Source: Chalara sp. BL73
Lineage: Eukaryota; Ascomycota; Leotiomycetes; Helotiales
DNA: 64,000 nt
Direction of reading: 5' to 3'
Assembly (NCBI GenBank): GCA_918026815.1
Contig: CAKJVC010000030.1
Location: 1,426,001 to 1,490,000, forward strand
Within the stretch, counting starts at the first letter, position 1, and every line of letters begins with the position of its first letter. The notes under the pieces were generated by a model. The model saw only the letters and a program-made list of their open reading frames with translations. It searched no databases and was not told where the DNA came from. The position numbers and the translations under genes were made by a program. Below, piece by piece: positions 1 to 11,225 of the stretch.

Positions 1-1018
1 TCTTCTGGTAAGAATTGCCAGACAGAGACTTGTATATGCATTCAGATGAATCGAGAGTGCGGTCCACAATGTATGAGCTGTGGGGCTATTCCGCGGATCA
101 AAGCATTCAACAAATACAATGATGAGCTGTTCACGACTGGTTGTCAGAACGTTTTCATCCAGCGTGGAGTCCCTAAGAAGATGATTATTGGAGAAAGCCA
201 GCTGGTAGGATTTGGGCTCTACCTTGCGGAGCCGGTTCGAAAGGGACAGTATTTGAGCGAATATACAGGAGAGGTGATTGCATATTCAATTTTTAGATCT
301 TTGGAGAAGCTAACAATCTACGCAGGCTATATCACTAAATGAATCCGAGCGTCGAGGTGTCATATATGATCGGAAATACTTATCTTTTCTGTTTGACCTA
401 AATAGCGAATGGGTTATTGATGCCGCACGGTTAGGCAACAAAACACGGTTTATAAATCATGCCGAGAGCGAGAAAGATGGACTCAATTGCGCCGCCAAGA
501 TTGTCCTTGTCAATGGCGAACATCGCATCAAATTCTATGCCCTTCGTGATATCAAGGTCGGAGAGGAACTTTTGTTCAACTATGGAAAAAAGTTTGCGGC
601 CAAGCAGGGCCTGAACAAGAAGCTCCCAAAACCTAACGCGGACAAAAAGGGCTTGGTTGTAGGCCAAGATGCTATCGATGAACTAGATGGCCTAGATCCT
701 GCTATCCGCAGAGGCAGAAACACAGCTCTGAGAGGTGGAAGAGGAGGAAAGAAGGCCAGGAAAACTGCCGGGGCAGGTTTGGGTAGAATTCCTACAGCAG
801 AGAAGCCGGGGGCTGTCGTGCACATCTCTAGTGATAGTGAGGAGATAGAGGATACACTACCGAAACAGGATGGAGAAGGAGAGGACGACTTCTTCGATGA
901 TGGGGACGATGAAGACGAGGATGAAGATCTTGATGACGCTGCTGAAGAGGATCCCATCGAGATTGGAGAAACAAGGAGGAAGAGACAAATCAGGCGGCCA
1001 TTGAGATACACCAGGTAA
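1..1018 (+). CDS. EZH2-like histone H3K27 methyltransferase (PRC2), 3' part, 5'-truncated by window edge
   Basis: C-terminal part of an Enhancer-of-zeste/EZH2-type enzyme, the catalytic PRC2 subunit that methylates H3K27 in the nucleus. Exons are <1-273 and 326-1018, joined over a 52-bp intron (274-325) with a CTAAC branch point; splicing restores GE-AISLNESERRG. The window opens inside the cysteine-rich CXC/pre-SET region (NRECGPQCMSCGA). The SET domain follows, with GFGLYLAEPVRKGQYLSEYTG, the cofactor-site motif RFINHAE, and the closing ELLFNYG. After SET comes a tail of about 140 residues: a basic Lys/Gly/Arg stretch, a long Asp/Glu run, and a basic end (RKRQIRRPLRYTR). The family call is firm; the N-terminus is missing. 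The usual NHS triplet reads NHA here. Confidence 0.93.
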
Positions 1019-2534
1019 GGCAATGTTGAGCCAAACAATGTCTCGGAAATTGAGGATGGCATCTAAAGAAAGATGTACTTTAGCAGGGGAGATTCACTTG
1101 TGAGCTATACATTAATATTTAATATGCGAGAACTTCAATCAAGGTATCCATGATCATGAGCCAGCCCACCGATTGCAATCGCCATGAGAAACTGTCAGAT
1201 GGCGGCTCGCCGCTTTTGTTTACTTGTCCGACCTCGCACAGCATAGAATATGACTTAGCTGCATGAGACAACCGTTCAGGTACAGCTTTGAGGTCATTAT
1301 GTCTTCGCCGTTGGAGAATTCTGGTGGTCATGCACATACAAGATGAAGCTGGGCATTGGAACAGTGTCAAACGACAGCATCTCGGTGAATTTCGAAGCGA
1401 ACTCAACTTACACCAATGGTTGGGCTTAAGGGACCTCGCTTGTGCTGTGGACCCATGGGTAAATGAGATCGCGAGCGTATTGACCTGAGAGCTCTTTGTT
1501 CCGGACTTTATTTATAATACACAAAGTATATGAAGTGCTCAACGGGACGGTTGCGGTGAGTGCCTTTGAGATATCCCTCTAATCCTATCATACTATTCAT
1601 ACTCCTTTTTCCCACATAGACGCTCAGTTGGCGATTTGGAAGATGCATTCTGTACGGCAGGCAGTTCTTGTGCTTAACTGTATCCCACTGTTCACACTAT
1701 TCTGCAGCCCCCCCTGTCGCTATAGTAGCCCCTGGTCGCACCAAGGTTTCTTCTCTCTCATCAAATACCCACACATCAACCAGCCTCCGGACCACACCGT
1801 GAACCATCATATTGCATACCGTCGCTGGAGTGAAGCGCAGGAACGGGAGTGGCTTCCCCCACAATTCAGTATAGGCGGCTATGGGGTACAGCACCGGCAG
1901 AGGCAGGGTGCCATCGCACTTCTGGCCATGGCGGACGTTTGCTGATCTTGTCTGATGACACCCGGGAGAGCTAAGGAAGCGATATCGTGCTAATGCCAAC
2001 ATAATTCATGCAAGATGCAACATGCACACGCCTTGGTTCACAGCGGGTCATCAGATGATTAGAGGCTGCTGGGGAAACGATGCTACTTAGATTCAAGGTG
2101 ATATAAGCTATACCTTGTATTCATTCTACGTTTGGAAGCTGGTCGATTGATTTGCATCGACCAAAGGACATCCATGGTTACAGTACTGGCGAGGTTGCTC
2201 ACAGAAACTACTACCTACTGACCATGTCAAATGCGAATATTGGCTATTATTTAGTCTCGCTCCTGCCACGTCTTTTCTTTCCTAAACTTTGAGTTTCACA
2301 GTCATTTGAGCTCTCTTCTCTCATACTAACGGTCACTGCGCTCAAGTTTCCTTTCATTTTATCAGCTGGTTCTTTCTCTTCAGTCAGGTTGTCCATCACA
2401 CCCATCTATATCCCCAAACATTTAGCAATCACCACCACAAAAGAACACTAGAAGACATTACATACACTTTTAATCGGGCTATTTTTAAAATAACCAGGCA
2501 AGTAAACTACTTTCGTTTCAATTCAACGAGAAAC
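1019..2534. other. Intergenic region between EZH2-like and GH78-like genes
   Basis: Holds the 3' flank of the EZH2-like gene and the promoter and leader of the GH78-like gene. The last 250 bases are pyrimidine-rich (2270-2400), which is common in fungal core promoters. Short open frames here show no recognisable protein and overlap on both strands, so I call no gene. Confidence 0.6.
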
Positions 2535-4945
2535 ATGATTGCCTGTACGAAGAGTTCTAGCCATACTAACAAGTGGCTAGGCCTGGCTATCATGTCAAGC
2601 ATGTTAATATTTATCATCCTTTTGGCTTCTCTATTCCAGCAGACGACCGCTGCAGGCCCTTGTTGGCGCGATACACCATGCACCGGCCCAGCACAACCAT
2701 CATTTCCTGGGAGTTGGGAGAAGTACAATTTTTCTCCTGCATCTCGGAATGTTTCTCCTGTTAAAGTCCTGCGCGAGGATGGAAGCTTGCTGCAAGACTA
2801 CGCTGAGAGCGTGAACCCTCCACAGACTCGTCTGCGACAGAGTCAAGGTCCTATTCAGCTGGCGGATCCAGTATCACTCCTAATTTTCGATTTTGGAAAG
2901 GAAGTAGGCGGTATCGTCACAGTTACGTATGCTGTTCAAGGATCTGGCAAGGTTGGTGTGTCTTTCAGTGAGGCTAAAAACTGGACTGGATATTGGTCGG
3001 ACGACTCAAATGGTGCCTTCAACACTGACCAAAATGGTCACGCAGACGGCGCTCTGTTTTTTGATGTCTCGCCCACTCAGAAAACAACGTATACTCTACC
3101 AGACGCTCAAATGAGAGGTGGTTTTAGATACCTCACTCTCTTCTTGGATGGCGGGCCGAATCACAATTTCAACATCAGTATTTCTAGTATCACATGTGAG
3201 CTAAGCTTTCAACCAGAGTGGCCAAATTTGAGAGCATATGGAGGCTACTTCAACTCCAACGATGATCTACTCAACAAGATATGGTATGCAGGAGCATATA
3301 CCTTGCAGACGAATGCTATTCCGCACAACACCGGTCGCGTCTTCCCGATAATCAGCCCAGGATGGATAAACAATGCCGATATAAGTCTTGGAGCACCGGC
3401 TCCGACTGTGTATGTTGATGGCAGCAAACGTGATCGCACCGTCTGGGCCGGAGATCTTGCTATCGCTGTTCCCAGCATTCTAGTGAGCACAGGAGATGTG
3501 TCGGGCGTTAAAAACACGCTGGTAGTCATGTACAACGACCAGGTAAGCTTTTGCGACCGGTGTGTATCAGGCTTAGTTCACTAACACTCAATAGAGACAA
3601 GACGGCGCACTTCCATTTGCTGGCCCAGCTATCAACATATACAATTCTGACACCTACCATATTGCAACATTGATTGGAACTTATGATTATTTTTGGTTCA
3701 CAGGCGATGTTCAATTTTTGACCTCAATTTGGTCAAAATATAAACTTGCCTTGCAATTCATTCTAAGCAAAGTTGACAGCACGGGATTATTATTTGTCAC
3801 AGGGCTGGATGATTGGGCACGTCTAAATCAAGGAGGCTATAATAGTGAAGCAAATATGTTGCTCCTTCAGTAAGTATAAGCCCTTTTTCGTGTCAAGGAT
3901 AGATCCTTTTGAGCATCCTTCGGAAGTGATCAAGTCTCATCTTCCATGAAAGACAGAAATAGATGTAACAAATGTGATTGACAAATGCTGTAGTGCGCTC
4001 AACACTGGCAGCAAGCTTGCCATTTCGATGAATGATCAACAACTTTCCACAAGTTTGACAACAGTGGCAGAGAAATTACAGCGTGCGGCTTATTCAAAAC
4101 TGTGGGATCCGGCTATTGGGTACATCACCAACCTCAGATTTTCATAAAGTCACTAACTCGGGGTTTGAAGGAGTTTTAGGGACAACGACAAGGCTGATAG
4201 CATCCACCCTCAAGATGCTAATGCTATGGCGCTTTTCTTTTCAGTCACCAATGCCAGCAATGCGGATTCGGTTTCCCAATATCTGACCACTAACTGGATA
4301 GCGATTGGATCTCTCGCCCCCGAACTTCCGAACAATCTCTGTGGTTTTGGTCAGTCTTTCGAGGTCAAGGGCCATCTAGTAGCACGTAAAGCTACTCGCG
4401 CTCTTGATTTAGTTCGCCGTTCATGGGGATGGTACCAGAATCACCCTTCTGGGACTGGGAGCACGTTTATCGAAGGCTACCTGGCGGATGGCAGCTTTGG
4501 ATACCGCTCCGCATACGGCTATGGCTCTTACTCGTACACTAGTCACGCACACGGCTGGAGCACGGGACCGGTTGATGCTCTAATCTCATATATAGTAGGT
4601 CTCCAGGTCACCCAGCCAGGAGGAAGCACATGGACACTTGCGCCGCAGTTTGGAGATTTGACCAATGCCGAAGGCGGTTTCACTACGCCCAAGGGCAAAT
4701 TCTCAGCCAAGTGGAAGCTAATCCCAGGCGGATACGAGATAGAGTGGACCTTCCCAGGAGACACGGTTGGAACAATTGTGCTGCCAGCTGACGACGAGCC
4801 ACGGATTTCGGGAGCTTTCTCCGCGAGTCCTGAAACGAGATGGACACAAGCCGGAGGGTATGACAAGGACTCAAAGACATTCACAGTTTCCGGGTGGAAG
4901 TCAAGCGGTGAGCAGGCATCTGTGAAAGTTTTATGGGGAAATTAG
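2535..4945 (+). CDS. GH78-like (alpha-L-rhamnosidase family) six-hairpin glycosidase, secreted or membrane-anchored
   Basis: Exons 2535-3542, 3595-3869, 3994-4119 and 4180-4945 join in frame to give 724 aa. The introns are 52, 124 and 60 bp. The N-terminus has a hydrophobic stretch (about residues 17-40). If translation begins at the internal Met at 2592 this becomes a classical signal peptide, so a secreted or cell-surface enzyme is likely. The body resembles fungal GH78-like proteins: a beta-sandwich front half, then an (alpha/alpha)6-type region with GRVFPII, KRDRTVWAGD (about residues 298-307), LDDWARL and YGSYSYTSHAHGWSTGPVD. Family members cleave terminal alpha-L-rhamnose from glycosides or pectin. 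The bacterial RDE catalytic signature reads RDR here, so substrate and activity are uncertain. Confidence 0.85.
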
Positions 4946-7119
4946 AATGCCTTGAGAAGAAACTTTATTGCGCTAGGGCTTTATCTACGCATTAGGCTTT
5001 GAGATCAGGCGTTAAACTAGTATTCGGGCATTAGGCATTTGACATTGGATGAATGGTCAGATGCTATAAATTAGTGTAGATATTTGGTGAACTAGCTAAG
5101 GATTCGAACATGTATATCTGTGTAATCAAATTCGGTTTTGACTGAAATTTGCCTGCAATAGCTTACCCGCCACACCTTGGAAATCTATATGTTCAAGTAT
5201 GATAATATATGACTTAGGAATGCTGGGATAAAGCATGAGCCGCCAAAGCCCTGAATCGGCCATTTAGAAAGGATTACATAGTATTAGATTAGGGCAATGA
5301 TAATAGGGCATATGGATGTCTAGTTTCTGTGTCCCGCAGGCTTCCTCGTTACAGTATTACTGCCTCTGGAGCCACTATTGGCATTTGGTGGTTATGGATC
5401 GGCTCTTTCCAGTTTCTGCTGCACATCTTTCGAACGAACCTTCAAAGGAATAATTCACAGTACCATATTCCCATTTTCTGACACACGTTTAAGTTGATCC
5501 TGGTGAATTATCATAATGTAGGCGTGTGCCCGAAAAGCCAGTGTGTTTATAACGAGGGAGACATATGGATTTTGCAATGGTAACGTTTGTTTACTCATTC
5601 CGTGTGCTCTAGTGCAACGGATCATCAAACTAAGCTAAAGTGCCGGCACATCTAAGGACAAGCAGAACGGCCATCTCTAACTGAACCTGCATCCTTGCGT
5701 TGCATGAATTATTGCATGTTGGTAGTCGTGAAAGGAAACAGAGCTAAGTTTACGGATGTTGTAGTGGACGTTTCGGTGATTTCGACCATGATTAGGATTA
5801 CTAATGCCCCAAGTTGTAATACTGCTAGTATCTCGTTGATATATGAATATAGGATCATGGCCGCGAATCGGCGTGAATCAAATACAGCCAGTTTATGACA
5901 CCCATATATCTTCAAAGCAGAAAATAAAAGGTGAGCCTTTTGTCATGATATTTGCTTTCCTCTCAACGTTACAAAGCATATGGAATTCCATATTCAATTC
6001 AGCTCGTTTCCGCGATGCCACCAGACCAAGATTTACCAAAAATAACAATCAATGCATCTAGGTGTCTCACAATGATCAGTATTTCAAGATAAAGTTCTTA
6101 CATATCAATAGAAGCCCCCAAAGATAGATTCATCTGTGCTAAGCAAAAAGAAAGCCTCCCGAGACAATTAATGTTCTCACAAATAACGCTATTTATGAGC
6201 AAGTGGTCGTTTAGATAATGCAGGGAATCCGAGTAAAGAAATATCAAGGGTGCTGTACTTTCCGGCGCCGTACAATCTTCTCAGCAGATGGAGGATGATG
6301 CACTCTTCGACTAGGTTATGGAAATTATTGAGCTACTCCAAGGGTCATGGACGAGAATAGAGTTCTGCTGAAGCTGGAGACGCAATCCTCGGCGTCTAAA
6401 TTCTATCCGTAGACATAATTTAGCTATTTGTGATAGATAGAGATTGCCAGCTCAAGGCAATCGAGGCTAATCCACAGAACGATGCGATATCTTGTTTCTC
6501 TTCCGCGCCTTTAAATTGCCTTTGGAGCCATCGGTTTACTTGAAAGAATGTAGAGGGCCTCAATTTTTCTGTGGATAAAGCCCCGGACAGAAAGAGGGTC
6601 GGTCGTTGATGCTGAAGGAAAGGCGGTAGACTATCGGACTTTGTTGAAAGTAGCTCTCGACGAAAACCATCCACTGGTAATTTAAAGAAGCCTTTCGGCG
6701 AGCTGAAGAGGGTGTTGAATTGCCTACAAGATAGTAATATGTCGTTTAAAAATGAAGAGATGTCTTATCCATGCGAGAGAAGACTTCGTGGTGCCAAAGA
6801 AAACGATGCGGATTCTGAGCACGACGAGGAAGGCGGTGCGCTTAATTGAGCTTTGAGGGCATCAATACACCGTGCGTGGTTTTATTTTAGCTAGGGTAAC
6901 ACAGCCGTTACAATTAAAGATTCTCTGATCAGTTTCAACAAAGCCTTCAAGTATAGTAAAGAGCATGTACATTGAAAAAAAAAAAAAGCTATAAAAATCC
7001 CCTAAGTTCTAGATTCTATGCTCCTTAGAGCACGCGAGCTCTATGGGTCTCACTTTCTATGTGCAAAATAATGTGGCGCACTAAAAGTTTATGAGACTCT
7101 CAAAACATCTTTATTATTC
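4946..7119. other. Gene-poor region, left part of a 6.3-kb island
   Basis: 3' flank of the GH78-like gene followed by sequence without a supportable gene. A minus-strand frame at about 6420-6760 looks protein-like (PSKGFFKLPVDGFRREL) but is cut by a stop at about 6765 and has no start, so at most it is a relic. A 13-base A run lies near 6975. Confidence 0.5.
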
Positions 7120-8691
7120 TTACCATCTTGTCCTGTAATCTCGAGGTTCAATGTCCTCAAACACCACTTCATCTCCTAGTCTTCTATGGCGAACATGAGA
7201 GGAATGTGCCTCGGGCTTTGTCACTTTCTCTAAGCGGTTAATTCGCTGCAATTTTGAGACCTGGTGGATAAGCTGTTCTAGCTAGGCTGTCCAGTCCCAT
7301 TCGTGACTGCTCTGGGTTTGAGTAGCAATTCCTCCGAGCGTCCCCCTTCAAAGGTCAGGACCGAAGGAAGAACAGGTTGACCAAGGAACGACGTCGGAGG
7401 AAGAAGCCCCCTTTATTTCCCAATGATGTAACATTTGCTTTATGATGCCTCTTCCAGCGCTTTTGTTGCATGGGCTAAGAAGGTTGTACTAAGAGAGTTT
7501 CTTACTTTCATCTTCAGCTCTTTCCTAATACAGTGTATCATTGGGTTCTCGTGGCAATGCCTTCCGCTTTGCTTCATTCACTTGAAGGAGAATCCCTAGT
7601 TCATGAACAAAGCACGAAATTGAATATTGTGAATAGCGTACTTGTGAGGGATTCACTAGCAATTTGAATGATACACCTAGATTACACTATATGCATCAGA
7701 AGAAATAATCTTTTAGTTCATAGTTCTCAACGTGCTCCATAGCTGTCAGTAAAGGGCTATTCACAATGAAAAGACGTTTGCAGTTGATATCTCGTTTAAT
7801 TGCCCCTTAATCTGTTGTGGGTATACATGCCTGGAACGGATACCTCGCATCACTACTTACGCATAATGATTCTTGGAAAATGCTTTCTGTTTATAAAGCA
7901 ACGTCATTCGATTCACTAGTCTAAAATCCACTCACACCCAGAACATCTTCCGTCCTCTCAAGAGTTACAACTATCTCTGCAAATAGCAGTCCTCTTTTCG
8001 TCACGGTTCATAAGCATTTCCTCTACCGTAGGATCGCACTCGTAATTCCCGCTCTGGGGCGGCTTCGGAATATCTTTTTCGTGTGTATGCTCAAAAGTCT
8101 GACAGTATCCATAATCTCGGGCATAAAGTCCTTCTCCCCACTCTCTGCTACCCCAAAATCGAGCTCGTTCAACACTTTACTGAATCGCCTCAGGGCAAGA
8201 TTTAGTGTCGTGACATTACAACTCAGTTTATATATATGGCGCTAGTGCCACCAAGGCGCCTCTCTTTTCTCGGTTAATTGTAGTACGCGCCGCTCTGGTG
8301 CGGCAACCTGATTCCATTCTCCTAAGGCTTCATCGGCAGTTTGGTGGAACGAGTCTTTGATCTTATCGAGAATCGAGGCCGCAGTTGTTTGAATTGCAGT
8401 GATTCCTATTACTTGATCCTTCGTGAGAAACTCTCCTTTGTTCTACAGGTCTTGGTTGAAATTGTCAAGCCGAATAATTTAATCAAGGAGACCGTCGTAG
8501 CTGGGAATGGCTGGACGAGGATCTCGAATGGTCTCGGAAGGGTTTGTTGCTGTAGCTTCAGATCTAGAATTGTCTCTGCTGAAGTTGTGGTGGAATGTCC
8601 TAATGCTGTGTAGTTGTTTATTCTTGAGGCAGGGGATGAAAGACAGATGAAACCCTGCGTATAAGCACCTTGAGTCGGATGTGCAACTCAA
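7120..8691 (-). pseudogene. Decayed protein-coding gene, function not recognised
   Basis: Read on the minus strand, 8691 to 8023 keeps one frame for over 200 codons, interrupted by stops at 8481-8479 (TAA), 8445-8443 (TAG) and 8244-8242 (TAG). Each is one C-to-T change from a Gln codon. The text between is protein-like, for example ILDKIKDSFHQTADEALGEW and LALRRFSKVLNELDFG. Further coding-like blocks follow at about 7800-7500 (LQVNEAKRKALPREPNDTLY) and 7400-7120 (LEQLIHQVSKLQRINRLEKV, with one stop just upstream), ending at a TAA at 7120. Frame changes separate the blocks. I do not recognise the family. The helical N-terminal part loosely resembles fungal STAND-type N-terminal domains, but that is a guess. 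The blocks may derive from one gene or two. Confidence 0.5.
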
Positions 8692-9124
8692 GTATGCTTA
8701 ATAGACTCGTATATAAATTTTATCCTGCCTTGTGAGCCCATTCAGAATGCTGGTACGTGAATGATACATGACAAAATGTGCACAGGTAGTCATTTGCACC
8801 TCAGGAGTTACACAGCACTCGCAAAATGTGGATATTCGAGCTGATATTGAGGACCAAAATATGAATATAAATAGAGCCCTAGGGGACACCTTAAAGTCAG
8901 TACCTATATGTGGACCAGATGTTTCTAAGACGCTATAGAAGTCCCTTCCCACCGTTGAAGATGCAATGCCATTCTAAGTTGACGGAAGAGCTCTTGGTTT
9001 GAATCATAAACATCCGAGATTATATCTTAAATGCCACCTATGATGTTTCATAATGATGCGCATATGGATGAAATATGAGGAATGAATGCTCGTAACTTAG
9101 ATGACGGTGCTTAGGATTTGTAAA

Positions 9125-9302
9125 TACAGTCCGACCTGGATATTTTGGAACTCTTGGTTCCATGCCTATACTCCGATATATAGAGGTTTCCGATGTAAAG
9201 AGGTCCGTTACAGCCACTTATGGCCTGGCAGATCCAGAGGTTTATTCCGATATGTAGAGGTTTCCGATATAAGGAGTTCCGAAAAATCCAGGTCGCACTG
9301 TA
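9125..9302. mobile_element. MITE with Tc1/mariner (pogo/Fot1)-like terminal inverted repeats and TA duplication
   Basis: The left end (TA at 9125, then CAGTCCGACCTGGATATTTT) and the reverse complement of the right end (TA at 9301-9302, CAGTGCGACCTGGATTTTTC) match at about 27 of 31 positions. Both ends are flanked by TA, the target duplication of Tc1/mariner elements. The 174-bp body has no coding capacity. It holds a 30-bp direct repeat (9173-9202 and 9247-9276, 27/30 identical) built on GAGGTTTCCGAT. Fungal pogo/Fot1-type elements commonly start CAGT..GACCT, so this is probably a non-autonomous derivative. Confidence 0.85.
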
Positions 9303-11225
9303 TCCCTTCTGCTCTATTATACTGCAATAAACTCGCCAAATAGCACTAAGTTCCTTAACACCCCAGACTAGGTCTTTACCGTATTTGCTCCGCCATCAGA
9401 CCATGGGATTTTTAAAGTTAAGTATATGGACATATGCGGTCTGAGCGGCACCAGGTGTATTTCACATCCCGATCTGGAGAACACTCATAAATGCCCGGCG
9501 AGTATATAAAGTTATAAGTCTTACGAAACAATCCCCATCTTGATACATTGAAGCAGGGCTTATAGCTTCAGTAGCAGACCTGTCTGCTCCATAGTGAAGG
9601 TATTCATCCTAGCGTTTAACTTCTGCATGTGCCGTATCGATGCTTGGGCGGCTCCCACCTTTGTATATGCGTTCAGCTCCTTGACATCCTAGACACATGC
9701 TCTATTCTGTGCCTCGATTCCCACTAAAGATCTTACTTCTTCACCAACTCTACTCTCTTATTCAAGTGCCTTGCGAATTTCACAAGTCACATGCTTTCTT
9801 CAGCCAAGGTTTTGACCGATTGAGAGGTTTCCTAGAAATACTCCCCAAGATTGTCATTATGAATCCCCTCTGTGGGTATCATTAGAGGCAGCAAAGAAAG
9901 AGATGTCGCTTTCAAACACAACTCCAGTGGCAGTCTTAGCATATGACAATCGTACAATCATCCGGGTCTTTAGGATCAGCAACGATACTTCAAACTAGTG
10001 CCTTCCCGAGGGCATGGCGAAGCCTTGTAATGCCTGCAAAGAATCGGAATTGTTGACAGCTATTTCGCCAGATAGAGGAGGCGATTAACTTTCCATGAGA
10101 GTCGTCACCATAAGATATTGCAACACGCAGCATCGCTCTTAGCCAAGCTACTGCGAATCGGAATTTTATGAGGTTCTTCGGCACTCGCGGCTGTCGAGTA
10201 ACACTGGCGAAGAATGGCGAAGAACTGATGTTTGGGCGTTCTTGTTATAGGATATAGAAGAAGTGATGCATCATTCGGCTTGGCAGTTGTCCAGTAGCAG
10301 TGAGGGCAAATCTCCATCTTAGGGTGATCTGTGAAGTGAGATCATTGAGCTAATGGTTCGTCCAAGGTGCTATCGAGCAGAAGCCTTTGTTTATGCTCAA
10401 AATGCTTTTACAGGATGTAGCTTCGTTGCGTTTAGCCATTACTTCTCTCCGTCTTGTAGTGTCGCCCCCTTTTACAGCAACGCTAGATCGCAAGTCAACA
10501 ATCCCTTGTATTCATTCATGACCTCGTACCGATGGCCCAATTGTTTTCCTAACGCCGCCCCTTTAAGGATGTCACGATAGCACGTCACGCAAGACACCCT
10601 GCTTTCCTATGACCCATAATGAACCTCCTTTCTGATCCGACTCAGCGACGGCATTTTTTTTCTCCAGGACGTCCAGCCACATTCGGCCGCGTAGTTGCTT
10701 CAGTCAAAAACCTTTCAAAATAAGGCCCACTTAGCTCAATTCTGCGAGCGATGGTCGTTCGATATATAGAGAAAGGGAGTTGTCGCATCCTCACAGTTCA
10801 TCCGGATCAACAGCTTCTGTCATCCGTCTGAGCTCTCTCAAACATTGTGCCTTTGAAACAAGTTTCGGAACAGGTACCACATGCGAGTAACGAATGGACT
10901 ATTCAACCGCTTTGAATTATGTGCTGACGCAAAATGGGCTTTTGAGAGTAGAATAAGTTGGTAGTAACATCTAACCCTACCTGGATATTGCATATATGGA
11001 TTCTGCTTAGGCACTCGGGGGAGAAGGGAGACTATCACCCTGTGTTCAACATATGGGATATGTAATTGACCACGAAGTCGGCGGAAAAGCTCAAATGTGC
11101 GCCTCGCAATATCGCACGGACTTACAAATATCTTAACAAAACAACTCAAGTTGCTGGACTACAGCGTATGGAGTGAAAGAAAAAACACGAAGATCTCTTT
11201 AAAATTTAAATTCTGAGTCGGAATC
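9303..11225. other. Gene-poor region, right part of the island
   Basis: No supportable gene. Minus-strand stretches at 9990-10317 look weakly protein-like in two frames but are broken by stops and have no recognisable motif. The last few hundred bases are the 3' flank of the PIG-S gene. Confidence 0.5.

Noticed and set aside
580..1062. 160-codon minus-strand frame over the EZH2 tail
   Set aside because: Shadow of the acidic coding region; Ser-rich because Asp/Glu codons read backwards as Ser.
9990..10317. Two overlapping minus-strand frames that might be a transposon remnant
   Set aside because: No reverse transcriptase, integrase or transposase motif could be seen in either frame.
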